From: Phaeobacter gallaeciensis
GTDB lineage: Bacteria > Pseudomonadota > Alphaproteobacteria > Rhodobacterales > Rhodobacteraceae
Direction: 5' to 3'
Length of the DNA: 64,000 nucleotides
Assembly (NCBI RefSeq): GCF_001678945.1
Contig: NZ_CP015124.1
Span: 3,758,001-3,822,000 of the forward strand
Part shown: positions 43,075 to 52,902 of the stretch, in pieces
How the letters are laid out: each line of letters starts with the position of its first letter
Position numbering within the stretch: the stretch's first letter is position 1
The notes under the pieces: generated by a model
The model's database searches: none
What the model was told of the DNA's origin: nothing
Seen by the model: the letters and a program-made list of their open reading frames with translations, nothing else
Translations under genes and position numbers: made by a program

Positions 43075-44886
43075 ATGGCACGAATTCCTCTTTTGCAGAT
43101 GTCCGGCATATCGCTCACCTTTGGTGGCGATCCGGTGTTTTCCGATCTCGACCTCGTGGTGCAACCCGGTGACCGGGTTGCCCTTGTGGGCCGCAACGGC
43201 TCGGGTAAATCCACCCTGATGAAGGTGATGGCGGGTCTCGTCGAACCGGATCAGGGCAGCATCGTGGTGCCGCCAGGTAAATCGGTGGGCTATATGGAGC
43301 AGGACCCGCAGATGACCGGGTTTGCGACGCTTGGTGATTTCGCCGCCAGCGCCCTGGAGCCGGGCGAGATGTACCGGGTGGAGCGCGCAGGCGAGGGGCT
43401 GAAGTTTGATCCTGCGCGCCCGGTCGAGACTGCCTCGGGCGGGGAACGGCGCCGCGCGGCCCTGGCCAAGCTGATGGCTGAAGCGCCCGATCTGATGCTG
43501 CTGGATGAACCGACCAACCATCTGGACATCGAGGCGATCACCTGGCTCGAAGGGGAGTTGAAATCCACCCGCGCGGCCTACGTGCTGATCTCTCACGACC
43601 GGGCCTTCCTGCGCGCGCTGACCCGCGCCACCCTGTGGGTCGACCGGGGGCAAGTGCGGCGTCAGGAAAAGGGATTTGACGCCTTCGAGGCCTGGCGCGA
43701 CAAGATCTGGGAAGAAGAAGACCAGCAGCGGCACAAGCTGAACCGTTTGATCAAGTCCGAAAGCCGCTGGGCCGTCGAAGGTATTTCGGCTCGGCGCAAA
43801 CGCAACATGGGCCGGGTGCGGGCGCTGCAGGACCTGAAGGCCGAGCGCGCGTCGCAGATTAAACGCCAGGGCGCGGCCGAACTGGCGCTGGATGCCGGAC
43901 CCAAGTCAGGCCGCAAGGTGATCGAAGCCGAGGGCCTTTCCAAGGCCTTTGATGATAAGACTATTGTCTCGAACTTCTCGCTGAAGGTGCAGCGCGGCGA
44001 TCGCGTCGCCTTTGTGGGACCCAACGGCGCGGGCAAGACGACGCTGCTGAAGATGCTGCTTGGGCTGGAAGAGCCGGACGCGGGCAGCGTGACCCTTGGC
44101 ACCAATCTGGAGATTGCCCTGTTCGATCAGACCCGCGATCAGCTCGATCCCGATGCCAGCCTCTGGGAAAACCTGACAACGGATCCGGCGCTGGGGATTT
44201 CCGGCAAGGCCGATCAGGTTATGGTGCGGGGACAGCCCAAACATGTGGTGGGCTACCTCAAGGAATTCCTGTTCGATGAACGGCAGGCGCGGGCGCCGGT
44301 GCGCTCCCTGTCAGGCGGGGAAAAGGCGCGGTTGTTGCTGGCCCGGCTGATGGCGCGGCAAAGCAACCTTGTGGTGCTGGACGAACCGACCAACGATCTT
44401 GATGTGGAAACGCTGGACCTGCTGCAGGAACTGCTCGACGCCTATGATGGCACCGTGCTGCTGGTCAGCCACGACCGGGATTTTCTGGACCGCGTTGCCA
44501 CCACCACCATCGCCATGGAGGGCGACGGGCGCGCCACGGCTTATGCGGGCGGCTGGAGCGATTACCTGTCCCAACGCGCACCGAAAGAGGCGGAGGAAAA
44601 GGTCGAAAAGTCAAAACCTTCCAAGCCAAAGCCCAAACAGGAGGCGGCGCCGAAGGAAGGTCTCAGCTTCAAGGAAAAACACCGGCTTGAGGCCCTGCCG
44701 GATGAGATCGACCGGCTGGAGCAGGAGATCGCCAAGCTGGAACAGCTGATGGCAGATCCCGAGCTGTTCACCCGCGAGCCGGTGAAGTTCAAGAAAGCCA
44801 CCGAAGCCCTTGTAGAGCGTCAGGAAAAACTGGCGGCTGCAGAGGAAGAGTGGCTGGAGCTGGAGGAAAAGGCGGGCGATGCCTGA
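43075..44886 (+). CDS. uup: ABC-F family ATPase, Uup type
   Basis: The 603-residue soluble protein carries two ABC domains. The first has Walker A GRNGSGKST near residue 38 and signature ASGGERRRAALAKLM, and the second has GPNGAGKTTLLKMLLG near residue 318 and LSGGEKARLLLARLM near residue 412. A C-terminal coiled coil (DEIDRLEQEIAKLEQLM and on) defines Uup, which binds DNA in E. coli and acts on ribosomes and recombination intermediates. A terminator lies at 44979-45006. Confidence 0.92.
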   Translation: MARIPLLQMSGISLTFGGDPVFSDLDLVVQPGDRVALVGRNGSGKSTLMKVMAGLVEPDQGSIVVPPGKSVGYMEQDPQMTGFATLGDFAASALEPGEMYRVERAGEGLKFDPARPVETASGGERRRAALAKLMAEAPDLMLLDEPTNHLDIEAITWLEGELKSTRAAYVLISHDRAFLRALTRATLWVDRGQVRRQEKGFDAFEAWRDKIWEEEDQQRHKLNRLIKSESRWAVEGISARRKRNMGRVRALQDLKAERASQIKRQGAAELALDAGPKSGRKVIEAEGLSKAFDDKTIVSNFSLKVQRGDRVAFVGPNGAGKTTLLKMLLGLEEPDAGSVTLGTNLEIALFDQTRDQLDPDASLWENLTTDPALGISGKADQVMVRGQPKHVVGYLKEFLFDERQARAPVRSLSGGEKARLLLARLMARQSNLVVLDEPTNDLDVETLDLLQELLDAYDGTVLLVSHDRDFLDRVATTTIAMEGDGRATAYAGGWSDYLSQRAPKEAEEKVEKSKPSKPKPKQEAAPKEGLSFKEKHRLEALPDEIDRLEQEIAKLEQLMADPELFTREPVKFKKATEALVERQEKLAAAEEEWLELEEKAGDA

Positions 44887-44978
44887 GTGGATTTGTTTCG
44901 TGTGCGAAACATTGTCTAAAATCAGCATCTTATCGTTGACTGTTCATTTAGATATGCGGTAATTAGACTGCCGCAAGA

Positions 44979-45006
44979 AAAGGGGCGCCTGATACGGCGC
45001 CCCTTT
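44979..45006 (+). terminator. Bidirectional rho-independent terminator between uup and the SDR gene
   Basis: AAAGGGGCGCC (44979-44989) and GGCGCCCCTTT (44996-45006) form a perfect 11-pair stem around TGATAC. The A and T ends mean that it can serve the convergent genes on both strands. Confidence 0.85.
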
Positions 45007-45042
45007 AATATTTTCTGTTAGCGTATTGTTAACCCGCTATTT

Positions 45043-45798
45043 TCAACGCATGCGCAGGGCGCCATCGACGCGGATCACCTCGCCATTGAGGTAACCCATC
45101 TCGACGATGAAACCTGCAAGGCGGCCGTATTCCGCCGGATCGCCAAGGCGCGGCGGGTTCGGTACATCGGCGGCCAGCTGCTGTTGCACTTCTTCGGGCA
45201 GACCGGCCAGCATCGGGGTCATGAAGATGCCCGGTGCGATGGTCATCACCCGGATGCCCGAGGACGCCAGATCCCGCGCCATCGGCAGGCACATGCCGAC
45301 GACACCGCCCTTGGAAGCGGAATAGGCAACCTGGCCTTTCTGGCCGTCAAAGGCCGCGATGGACGCAGTGTTAATGATCACGCCACGGGCGCCATCGGGC
45401 TCTGGGTCGTTCTTGGCGATCTCTACCGCCGCCAGCCGTGCCACGTTGAAGGTGCCGACGAGGTTGATGTCGATGGTGCGCTTGTAGGCATCCAGCGGAT
45501 GCGCGCCGTCCTTGCCGACGGTCTTGATGCCATAGGCGATGCCGGCGCAGTTCACGCAGGCGGAGATCCGGCCCATCTTCTCGGCAGCAAAGGCAATCGC
45601 TGCGGCAACCGAGTCTTCGTCGGTGACGTCGGTCTGAACGAAGAAACCACCGATCTCGGCGGCGACTTTCTCGCCACGCTCGGCGTCGCGGTCAAGGATG
45701 GTGACCTTGGCACCGCCTTCTGCAAAATGGCGGGCAGTCGCCTCGCCAAGGCCGGATGCGCCGCCGGTGATTACCGCGCATGTCTGGTCAAGTTTCAT
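45043..45798 (-). CDS. Short-chain dehydrogenase, HSD10/3-hydroxyacyl-CoA dehydrogenase-like
   Basis: The 251-residue SDR has the NAD site [19 protein letters not shown] near residue 11, NCAGIAYG near residue 83, catalytic Ser in [11 protein letters not shown] and YSASKGG (Tyr-x-x-x-Lys) near residue 160. It lacks an N-terminal extension. The sequence resembles 3-hydroxyacyl-CoA dehydrogenase type 2 (HSD17B10), which oxidises 2-methyl-3-hydroxybutyryl-CoA in isoleucine and fatty-acid breakdown. Substrate is inferred only. Confidence 0.83.
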   Translation of the reverse strand: MKLDQTCAVITGGASGLGEATARHFAEGGAKVTILDRDAERGEKVAAEIGGFFVQTDVTDEDSVAAAIAFAAEKMGRISACVNCAGIAYGIKTVGKDGAHPLDAYKRTIDINLVGTFNVARLAAVEIAKNDPEPDGARGVIINTASIAAFDGQKGQVAYSASKGGVVGMCLPMARDLASSGIRVMTIAPGIFMTPMLAGLPEEVQQQLAADVPNPPRLGDPAEYGRLAGFIVEMGYLNGEVIRVDGALRMR

Positions 45799-45849
45799 GA
45801 GCAGGGGTCCTCCCAGTATCTGAACATGTGTTCAAATAAACATGGGGGA

Positions 45850-46791
45850 TCAGATCTGTCCAGCGGTACCCGCCGTCATCATGCGCCGGTCCAGCCGCGC
45901 CAGTGGCGCCAGCAGGCGACCCATCGGCGGCCAGAAAATCCAGGTGCCACCAAGACCGTGCAGGTCGGCGCCGGTGCCAAGTTTGAACCGTGCGAGGCCA
46001 GGCGCGTCTTCGGTGTTGATAACGCCAAGATCCAGGCTCTTGCAGCCCTGGGCGGACAGCCAGCTCATCGCTTCCCACATCAGAAGGTTATGGGCCGACA
46101 GCTGTTTGCCGCGGTCGCTGCTGTGGGACAGGTGATAGGTGGCATGCTGTCCGTGGCGCAGCACCAGAATCGCCGCGACAGGTTCCTTGCCCTCGAAGGC
46201 CTGGAACAGTTTCGCCATGCCGGGATTGGCCTGCGCATAGGCCAGCGTCAGGCCGACGGGCCAGCTGCGATAGCCGCGTTCGGTTTGCTTTGCCTGATCG
46301 GCCGCAAACAGCCAGTGAGTCGGATCCACCGGCATGTTCTGCCGCGTCAGGCGCAGGGATTGCGATTCACCGTGTTTCAGCCGATTGCGCCATTTCTGAT
46401 GCAGCGCGGCGCGGCGGGCGTCGGGGCAGGGCGCCAGCCCCAGCCGGGCGACGCTGGCGGGGCCCATCAGAGGCACCGCGCCGTGGCGGGCCAGCTCGGG
46501 TGTGGGGGTTTCCGGTGACAGGATCACCGGCGTGCGGCGCAGGCCTTCTTCCTGCAGCATTTCCAGCAGGCGCAGGGGTTTGTGCACCGTGGCGCGGTTG
46601 ACCATGGCGACGTCGATGCGGCCCCAGAACCGTTGCCGCAGGACGGTGGTATTGTTCATCCGCTCCAGGACCAACGGATCCTGCCCGGTCGCCCGCAGCG
46701 CGCGCAGAAATTCTTCGGATTGGGGCAGGGTGTTGTGCCGTCCGGGCTGGATCGAGGTCTGGGCCGTTTCGGCAGGAATGAAATCAAACAT
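45850..46791 (-). CDS. GNAT-like acyltransferase (FemAB/Acetyltransf_6 group)
   Basis: The 313-residue protein has a C-terminal GNAT-like half with KLFQAFEGKEPVAAILVLRH, ATYHLSHSSDRGKQLSAHNL and LDLGVINTEDAPGLARFKLG. This is the pattern of FemAB-type and cellulose-synthesis-associated acyltransferases. The N-terminal half is another degenerate acyltransferase-like fold. No signal peptide. The acceptor is unknown. It lies 51 bases upstream of the SDR gene on the same strand. Confidence 0.75.
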   Translation of the reverse strand: MFDFIPAETAQTSIQPGRHNTLPQSEEFLRALRATGQDPLVLERMNNTTVLRQRFWGRIDVAMVNRATVHKPLRLLEMLQEEGLRRTPVILSPETPTPELARHGAVPLMGPASVARLGLAPCPDARRAALHQKWRNRLKHGESQSLRLTRQNMPVDPTHWLFAADQAKQTERGYRSWPVGLTLAYAQANPGMAKLFQAFEGKEPVAAILVLRHGQHATYHLSHSSDRGKQLSAHNLLMWEAMSWLSAQGCKSLDLGVINTEDAPGLARFKLGTGADLHGLGGTWIFWPPMGRLLAPLARLDRRMMTAGTAGQI

Positions 46792-46830
46792 GCCTATATG
46801 TTTACCGAGTGGAAACCTAATTCAGGGTTA

Positions 46831-46977
46831 ATGGGGCGCATGAAAAAACAGTCCCAAGTTCTGGGCCGATGCGCCCCCAGCCCCCGGATCACCAAGACCG
46901 CAGCCCTTCTTGTGGCGACGGGCCTGTCGGTTCCGGTCTTCATCCTGCTGACGCTGGCGGAGTTTCTGTTCTTCTAG
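46831..46977 (+). CDS. Small membrane protein of 48 residues
   Basis: A short frame starts at ATG 46831 (or ATG 46840) and stops at TAG 46975-46977. A basic N-terminus (MGRMKKQSQVLGR) is followed by one clear membrane helix TAALLVATGLSVPVFILLTL and ends AEFLFF. It lies divergent to the acyltransferase gene. No family is recognised. The clean basic head plus helix pattern supports a real gene, though the ribosome-binding site is weak. Confidence 0.55.
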   Translation: MGRMKKQSQVLGRCAPSPRITKTAALLVATGLSVPVFILLTLAEFLFF

Positions 46978-47081
46978 CCCTGCCGCCGGGTGCGGTGTGC
47001 TCTGCGCTCAATAACGGGGCACTCCCACTCCCGTGGGAGGAGAAGGGCCGACACGGCAGGCAAAGCAGCGCAGGCAGCAAC

Positions 47082-47110
47082 AAAAAAGAGGCAGGAAGCC
47101 CTGCCTCTTT
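47082..47110 (-). terminator. Rho-independent terminator of tyrS
   Basis: AAAGAGGCAGG (47085-47095) and CCTGCCTCTTT (47100-47110) form a perfect 11-pair stem around AAGC. Read on the minus strand, it continues into a six-T run (complement of 47082-47087), 30 bases after the tyrS stop. Confidence 0.9.
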
Positions 47111-47139
47111 AACGTTCTTCATCACATAGCCAGTGGCGC

Positions 47140-48393
47140 TTAGTCCGCCAGCTGCACCAGCGCGTGGCGTTTCTTGCCCGCGCTCAGCTTGATCGGAGAG
47201 GCCAGTGCGCCCGCGTCGATCATCAGGCCTGCATCGCTCAGCGGGGCATCGTCGATGCGCGCGCCATTCTCGGAAATCAGCCGCTTGGCCTCCTTGCCGG
47301 ATTTCGCGAGACCCGATTTCACGATCAACTGCACGATCGAGATCCCGTCACCCAGATCCGCAGGCGTCAGGGTCAAGGTCGGCAGGTCGTCCCCGACGCC
47401 ACCCTTCTCGAACACCTCGCGCGCGGTGGCCTCGGCAGCGGCGGCCGCGTCGGCGCCGTGCAGTAGGGTGGTCACCTCATTGGCGAGGATCACCTTGGCC
47501 TCGTTGATCTCGGACCCGGCCAGCGCGCCCAGACGCTCGCATTCGTCCAGTGGCATCTCGGTGTAAAGCTTGAGGAACCGGCCTACGTCCGCATCGGTGG
47601 TGTTGCGCCAGAACTGCCAGAACTCATAAGGGGAGAGCATATCCGGGTTCAGCCAGACCGCGCCGTTCTGCGACTTGCCCATCTTCTTGCCGTCCGAAGT
47701 GGTCAGCAGCGGCGAGGTCAGACCGTAGATCTCGTGATCCAGCACCCGGCGGGTCAGGTCGATACCGTTGACGATATTGCCCCATTGGTCCGATCCGCCC
47801 ATCTGCAGGATGCAGCCATAGCGGCGGTTCAGTTCCAAAAAGTCATAGGCCTGCAGGATCATGTAGTTGAATTCGAGGAAGCTGAGCGATTGTTCCCGGT
47901 CCAGCCGCGATTTCACGCTTTCAAAGGACAGCATCCGGTTGACCGAGAAATGCCGCCCGATGTCGCGCAGGAACTCAAGGTAGTTGAGATCGCTTAGCCA
48001 TTCGTCGTTGTTGATCATCATGGCGCCATTCGGGCCGTCGCCAAAATCGACATAGGCCGAAAACACCTTTTTGATTCCGGCGATATTGTCGTCGATCTGT
48101 TCGGGCGTCAGCAACGGGCGTTCATCGGCACGGAAGGAGGGATCGCCCACCTTCGTGGTGCCGCCGCCCATCAGGGTGATCGGCTTGTGGCCGGTCTTTT
48201 GCAGCCAGCGCAGCATCATGATCTGGATCAGCGATCCCACGTGCAGCGATTTCGCTGTGGCGTCAAAGCCGATATAGCCGGACTGGCCAGGGGTCATCAA
48301 CGCCTCGTCCAGACCTTGATAGTCCGTACAGTCGGCGAGAAACCCGCGCTCCATCATCACGGTGATGAAATCCGATTTGGGATGATAGGTCAT
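47140..48393 (-). CDS. tyrS: Tyrosyl-tRNA synthetase
   Basis: The 417-residue enzyme starts at ATG 48391-48393 ([20 protein letters not shown]); the frame continues upstream into anmK but that part is not family-like. HIGH-type motif is [13 protein letters not shown] near residue 48, the Tyr site is [14 protein letters not shown] near residue 195 and the KMSKS-type loop is [12 protein letters not shown] near residue 236. A C-terminal S4 RNA-binding domain carries [16 protein letters not shown]. Confidence 0.95.
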   Translation of the reverse strand: MTYHPKSDFITVMMERGFLADCTDYQGLDEALMTPGQSGYIGFDATAKSLHVGSLIQIMMLRWLQKTGHKPITLMGGGTTKVGDPSFRADERPLLTPEQIDDNIAGIKKVFSAYVDFGDGPNGAMMINNDEWLSDLNYLEFLRDIGRHFSVNRMLSFESVKSRLDREQSLSFLEFNYMILQAYDFLELNRRYGCILQMGGSDQWGNIVNGIDLTRRVLDHEIYGLTSPLLTTSDGKKMGKSQNGAVWLNPDMLSPYEFWQFWRNTTDADVGRFLKLYTEMPLDECERLGALAGSEINEAKVILANEVTTLLHGADAAAAAEATAREVFEKGGVGDDLPTLTLTPADLGDGISIVQLIVKSGLAKSGKEAKRLISENGARIDDAPLSDAGLMIDAGALASPIKLSAGKKRHALVQLAD

Positions 48394-48535
48394 GGCATGC
48401 CTCGGCTTGTCTATTGCGACGTGGTGTATAAAACGCAAAAGGGGCACATGGAACCTGCTTTTGCGCAGAAAATCCATGCGCGTTGGGCAGTCTGCAGGCA
48501 GGCGGGCCCGGTTGATCTGGCTGAAGGGCAGGGAA

Positions 48536-49648
48536 ATGACACGAGCGATTGCAAAAACCGGTAGGGTGATCGCGCTTGGCGCCATGAGTGGCACCTCGCT
48601 GGATGGCGTTGATGCGGCGCTGGTCGAGACCGACGGAGAGCGGATCTTTGCTTTTGGTGACAGTGGTTACCGTCCCTATAGCGAGGCGGAGCGCGCGGTG
48701 CTGCGCGCGGGGCTCGGCCATTGGTCGGGGCCAGAGGTTGAGGCCGCAGGCGTTCTGACCGATCAGGTCCATGCCGAGCTTTTGTCCGGGTTTCCCGCCG
48801 CGCAGATTGTCGGATTTCACGGTCAGACCCTGGCCCATGCGCCGCGGCGGCAGGGTACGCTGCAGGTGGGCGATGGCGCGGCCCTGGCCGAGGCGTTGGG
48901 ACGGCCCGTGATCTGGGACTTCCGCTCTGATGACGTGGCCCTTGGCGGTGAGGGCGCGCCGCTGGCGCCATTCTTTCACTTTGCCTGCGCCAAATACATC
49001 GGCGCGACGCGCCCGCTATGCTTTCTGAACCTCGGCGGGGTCGGCAATCTCACCTATGTGGACCCGCGGTTCGAGCGGCCCGAAGATCCCGGCGCGCTCT
49101 TGGCCTTTGACACCGGGCCAGCCAATGCGCCGCTCAACGACCTTCTGCAAGCGCGGCTGGGGTTGCCGTTTGACAAGGATGGCGCGATTGCCCGCAAGGG
49201 GCAGGTCGAAGAGGGCGCGCTGGAGCTGTTCCTGGCCGAGGGGTTCTTTGCAAAGATGCCGCCGAAGTCGCTGGATCGGAACGATTTTGCCGAAATGGTG
49301 GAGCTGGTGGGGGAGCTGAGCGATGCGGATGCCGCAGCGACGCTGACCGCCATGTGCGCCGCCGCCGTGGCGCAGGGGATGGAGCATTGCCCCGCGCCGC
49401 CCGAGATGGTGCTGGTCACTGGTGGCGGGCGGCAGAACCCGGTGCTGATGGAGATGCTGCGGGTCTCGCTCGATTGCCCGGTCAAACCGGTCGAGGACGT
49501 TGGCCTTGATGGCGACATGCTGGAGGCCCAGGCCTTTGCCCATCTGGCGGTGCGGGTGGCGCGGGGCATGCCGACCTCCTGTCCCGGCACCACTGGCGTG
49601 CGCGCCTGTGTCGGCGGTGGTGTGGTGAGCGTGCCGGGCGAGGGGTAG
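48536..49648 (+). CDS. anmK: Anhydro-N-acetylmuramic acid kinase
   Basis: The 370-residue enzyme starts at ATG 48536 after AGGGCAGGG. It opens with the phosphate-binding motif [18 protein letters not shown], then [25 protein letters not shown] and a C-terminal [14 protein letters not shown]. It phosphorylates and opens anhydroMurNAc to MurNAc-6-phosphate in cell-wall recycling, downstream of NagZ, which is also encoded in this window. It is divergent from tyrS. Confidence 0.92.
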   Translation: MTRAIAKTGRVIALGAMSGTSLDGVDAALVETDGERIFAFGDSGYRPYSEAERAVLRAGLGHWSGPEVEAAGVLTDQVHAELLSGFPAAQIVGFHGQTLAHAPRRQGTLQVGDGAALAEALGRPVIWDFRSDDVALGGEGAPLAPFFHFACAKYIGATRPLCFLNLGGVGNLTYVDPRFERPEDPGALLAFDTGPANAPLNDLLQARLGLPFDKDGAIARKGQVEEGALELFLAEGFFAKMPPKSLDRNDFAEMVELVGELSDADAAATLTAMCAAAVAQGMEHCPAPPEMVLVTGGGRQNPVLMEMLRVSLDCPVKPVEDVGLDGDMLEAQAFAHLAVRVARGMPTSCPGTTGVRACVGGGVVSVPGEG

Positions 49649-49686
49649 GTGGCCTTCATGTAGAACGAAGGGGCGGGCCTGACCCT

Positions 49687-49746
49687 GGGAGGGGGCGAAT
49701 GCGCCCTCCCGTGGGGAGGGTCGGGCGCGACCCGGCCTTGCGGCCG
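49687..49746. repeat. Array of GC-rich hairpins between anmK and the cupin gene
   Basis: Three stems follow each other: GGGAGGGGGC/GCGCCCTCCC (49687-49696 and 49701-49710, one mismatch, loop GAAT), GGGTCG/CGACCC (49718-49723 and 49728-49733) and CGGCC/GGCCG (49733-49737 and 49742-49746, loop TTGC). They lie between convergent genes. They look like a REP/BIME-type intergenic element or a compound bidirectional terminator, without T-runs. Confidence 0.6.
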
Positions 49747-49769
49747 TGTCAGAGGGGCGCGCCAAAGGG

Positions 49770-50189
49770 TTATGCGCGCGGAATATCAAATTCTGGCGCG
49801 GCCAGCTCAAAGCCTTCGAACTGGAACCCAGGTGATACGGTGCAACTGACCAGCGTATAGTCTCCGCTCGTGCGGGCAGCCTGCCAGTGGCCTGTGGGCA
49901 CGATCAGCTGCGGCGCGCCCTTCGTCAGATCCGGGGTCAAAAGGTGATCTGTGGCGGGGCCTTCATCTGTTTCGGACAGCGACAGCACCAGCGGCGCGCC
50001 TGCGTGATACAGCCAGATCTCGGCCGCATCGACGCGGTGCCAGTGGCTGGCCTCACCCGCTTTGAGCAGAAAATAGATGCAAGTGCCGGTGGGGCGACCC
50101 TCGTTCTCGGCAACCCAGGTCTGCCGGTACCAGCCGCCCTCGGGGTGGGGTTCCAGTTTCAGCTGTTCGATGATCTGATCCGCCGTCAT
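49770..50189 (-). CDS. Cupin domain protein (DUF985/Cupin_5 family)
   Basis: The 139-residue protein starts at ATG 50187-50189 (MTADQIIEQLKLEPHPEGGW). PEGGWYRQTW, SHWHRVDAAEIWLYHAG and TVSPGFQFEGFELA are hallmarks of the DUF985 cupins related to YML079W. The His pairs may bind a metal. Activity is unknown. Its start region is divergent from selO, 70 bases away. Confidence 0.87.
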   Translation of the reverse strand: MTADQIIEQLKLEPHPEGGWYRQTWVAENEGRPTGTCIYFLLKAGEASHWHRVDAAEIWLYHAGAPLVLSLSETDEGPATDHLLTPDLTKGAPQLIVPTGHWQAARTSGDYTLVSCTVSPGFQFEGFELAAPEFDIPRA

Positions 50190-50259
50190 CCGCGCCTCTT
50201 TCCTGCTGTCTGTACCTGTTTGATCTGGCAATCCGTGGCTTGCCGCATATGTTTGGGCC

Positions 50260-51678
50260 ATGACATTGCACATCCCCTTTGACAACACATACGCGCAGCT
50301 TGCGCCTCAGTTCTACAGCAAACAGGCGCCGGAACCGGTGTCCGCGCCCCGCCTGCTTGCCTTCAACAACGATCTGGCACAGCTCATGGGCATCACCCCG
50401 GGCGATCTGCCGGAGATGGCCGAGGTGTTCGGCGGCAACCGCATCCCCGAGGGGGCCGATCCGCTGGCGCAGCTTTATGCCGGGCATCAGTTCGGCAATT
50501 TCAATCCGCAGCTGGGGGATGGGCGCGCGATCCTTTTGGGCGAAACCATTGGCAGCGACGGCAAGCGCCGGGATATCCAGCTCAAAGGCTCAGGCCGTAC
50601 CCCCTATTCGCGTCAAGGCGACGGGCGCGCGTGGCTGGGGCCTGTGTTGCGGGAATATGTGGTGTCCGAGGCGATGCATGCGCTTGGCATCCCCACCACC
50701 CGGGCGCTGGCTGCTGTGGAAACCGGCGATCCCGTCTGGCGCGAGGGTGCCAAGCCCGGCGCGGTGCTGACACGGGTGGCGGCAAGCCATCTGCGGGTGG
50801 GAACCTTCCAGATCTTTGCTGCGCGCGGTGATGTCGCGGCGCTGCAGCGGCTGACGCAATACGCCATTGATCGGCACTACCCGGATGCCCAGGGCCCCAT
50901 GGGCCTGTTGCGCGCGGTGCGCGATGCGCAGGCGCGGCTGGTGGCGCAATGGATGTCGGTGGGCTTTATCCACGGCGTGATGAATACCGACAACTGCGCC
51001 ATTTCGGGCGAGACGATCGATTACGGCCCCTGCGCCTTCATGGATACGTACAACCCTTCGCAGGTCTTCAGTTCGATCGACCGGATGGGGCGATATGCTT
51101 ATGACAACCAGCCGGGAATAATCGTCTGGAACCTGGCGCAGCTGGCCACGGCGTTGATCCAGCAGCTGGACGATCCGCAGGCGGGTGTGGAGGAAGCCAC
51201 CGAGATCGTGCATGCCATGCCGGGGGTGATCGAGCGCGAATGGCTCAGCCGCTTTGCCGCAAAGGTCGGCATCGCCAGGCCGCAAGAGGGCGATATGGCG
51301 CTGATCGAGGATCTGCTGGAGCGCATGGCGGCGGGTCAGGCGGATTTCACCAACGCCTTCCGGGCGCTAGCTGGTGAGAATGCCAGTGACCAGTTCCTTG
51401 ACCCTGCGGCCTTTGACAGCTGGGCGATGGGCTGGCGGCAGCGGCTTGAGACAGAGGAAAACCCCGAGGCGCTGATGCGGCAGATCAACCCGGCCTTCAT
51501 ACCGCGCAACCACCGTATCGAAGAGATGATAGCGGCCGCGGTCGATGGCGACATGGCGCCGTTTGAACGGCTCAATCTGGTGCTGGCGCGCCCCTTTGAG
51601 GATCAGCCAGAGCACGCGGAGCTGAAAAACCCGCCGCGCCCTGAAGAGGTGGTCGCAGCAACCTTCTGCGGCACCTAA
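50260..51678 (+). CDS. selO: Protein adenylyltransferase SelO (YdiU)
   Basis: The 472-residue pseudokinase-fold enzyme moves AMP from ATP to Ser, Thr or Tyr of proteins. Family landmarks are YAGHQFGNFNPQLGDGRAIL, LKGSGRTPYSRQGDGRAWLG and GVMNTDNCAISGETIDYGPC. The C-terminus ends TFCGT, with Cys at the position where eukaryotic SelO has selenocysteine. Length is normal for bacteria. SelO is linked with redox and glutathionylation control. Confidence 0.92.
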   Translation: MTLHIPFDNTYAQLAPQFYSKQAPEPVSAPRLLAFNNDLAQLMGITPGDLPEMAEVFGGNRIPEGADPLAQLYAGHQFGNFNPQLGDGRAILLGETIGSDGKRRDIQLKGSGRTPYSRQGDGRAWLGPVLREYVVSEAMHALGIPTTRALAAVETGDPVWREGAKPGAVLTRVAASHLRVGTFQIFAARGDVAALQRLTQYAIDRHYPDAQGPMGLLRAVRDAQARLVAQWMSVGFIHGVMNTDNCAISGETIDYGPCAFMDTYNPSQVFSSIDRMGRYAYDNQPGIIVWNLAQLATALIQQLDDPQAGVEEATEIVHAMPGVIEREWLSRFAAKVGIARPQEGDMALIEDLLERMAAGQADFTNAFRALAGENASDQFLDPAAFDSWAMGWRQRLETEENPEALMRQINPAFIPRNHRIEEMIAAAVDGDMAPFERLNLVLARPFEDQPEHAELKNPPRPEEVVAATFCGT

Positions 51679-51694
51679 GGCAGAGAAGCAGGGG

Positions 51695-51787
51695 CCGCGC
51701 TCCCGCGCGGGCTCGGCCTCCTTGCGGAGGCGCTCTCCCCCTTGGGCCCGGCGCCGTGCTGCGCACGGCGCGCGCGCCATGGCGCGC
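51695..51787. repeat. Array of four perfect palindromes between selO and a DMT transporter
   Basis: Four stems are packed in 93 bases: CCGCGC/GCGCGG (51695-51710, loop TCCC), GCCTCC/GGAGGC (51716-51731, loop TTGC), GCGCCGTGC/GCACGGCGC (51751-51771, loop TGC) and the perfect 16-base palindrome GCGCGCCATGGCGCGC (51772-51787). They lie between convergent genes, like the array at 49687-49746, and share the TTGC loop. No T-run is present. Confidence 0.65.
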
Positions 51788-51845
51788 CAGACCCAACGGG
51801 AGCGGATACATCTGTGATGCCTCCGCGACGGGCGGGAGAGCTTGC

Positions 51846-52754
51846 TTATCCGATTGTGGTGCGTTTGTCGGGGCGGTTGATCAGGAAGACGCCTGCCGCC
51901 ACCAGCGCCAGTGCAAGCCAGACCTCATAAGATAGTCTCTCGCCAAGGATCAGCCAACCCATCACCACCGCCAGCACCGGCGACAGGAAGCTGAAGGAGG
52001 CAACCGACCCGGCCTTGTAGATGGTGAACAGCCAGAACCACAGCAGGTATCCGAGGCTGGCAATCGCAATGGCCTGAAACAGCACGCCTGCGATATGGAT
52101 CGGCTCGGGTGCGCGCAGCAGCGGCCCGAAAAGCGGCGACAGCGCCAGCAACAGCACGGCCGAGACCGCCAGTTGGTAGACCAGCTGCGTCACCGCGGGC
52201 ACCCGCGACAAGGGCGTTGCCCGCACGCAGAAGGCCAGCCCGGCCCAGCACAGCGTCGAGATCAGCGCCAGCACATCGCCCAGAACCGAAGCGCCGCTGG
52301 CATCCCGGTCCAGCACCGCCAGAACCACACCGCCCATCGCCAGCACCAGGCCAACAACGCGCAACCCGCTCAGTCGCTCTCCCGGCAGCCACAGATGCGC
52401 GGCCAGCGCCAGCCACACGGGCATCGAGTTGAAAATGATCGTCACCCGTGACACCGATGAGACATCCAGCGCCCAGAACAGGCAGATGAATTCACCAGTG
52501 AATAAGAGGCCCACCACGATGCCCCAGCCGTGAATGCCCGCTGGCATGCCGCCTTCGGGTCGCAGCCGGGAGCGGCGCAGCCAGACCCAGATGAGGATCA
52601 CCGCCAGCGCGATGAGCGAGCGCAGCCCGGCCTGGAACACCGGGCCAAAGCCACCGTTGGCGATCTTGATAACAACCTGATTGAAGCCAAGAAGGGCGGC
52701 AAAGCCGGTCAGGGCAAGGGCGCCCGCGGCGTCCATGGATCTCTTTTCTGTCAT
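51846..52754 (-). CDS. DMT-family (EamA) transporter
   Basis: The 302-residue protein starts at ATG 52752-52754 (MTEKRSMDAAGALALTGFAA). It has ten hydrophobic segments in two EamA repeats; landmarks are LLGFNQVVIKIANGGFGPVF, LLFTGEFICLFWALDVSSVS and FSFLSPVLAVVMGWLILGER. It should move a small metabolite across the inner membrane; substrate unknown. The upstream frame extension reads through a spacer and is not used. Confidence 0.87.
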   Translation of the reverse strand: MTEKRSMDAAGALALTGFAALLGFNQVVIKIANGGFGPVFQAGLRSLIALAVILIWVWLRRSRLRPEGGMPAGIHGWGIVVGLLFTGEFICLFWALDVSSVSRVTIIFNSMPVWLALAAHLWLPGERLSGLRVVGLVLAMGGVVLAVLDRDASGASVLGDVLALISTLCWAGLAFCVRATPLSRVPAVTQLVYQLAVSAVLLLALSPLFGPLLRAPEPIHIAGVLFQAIAIASLGYLLWFWLFTIYKAGSVASFSFLSPVLAVVMGWLILGERLSYEVWLALALVAAGVFLINRPDKRTTIG

Positions 52755-52902
52755 GGGCGCATCAGCACCGGGAGGTAACGGACTGTCAAGCAAGACGTTT
52801 CGCCAAAATCGGCTGCAATCGTGCGCGCCTTGACGCAGGCAAGGCGATCTTGGCTTGCACCGGCTGTGCGGGCGATGAACACTGGCTGGGAAAGGAGCCC
52901 CC

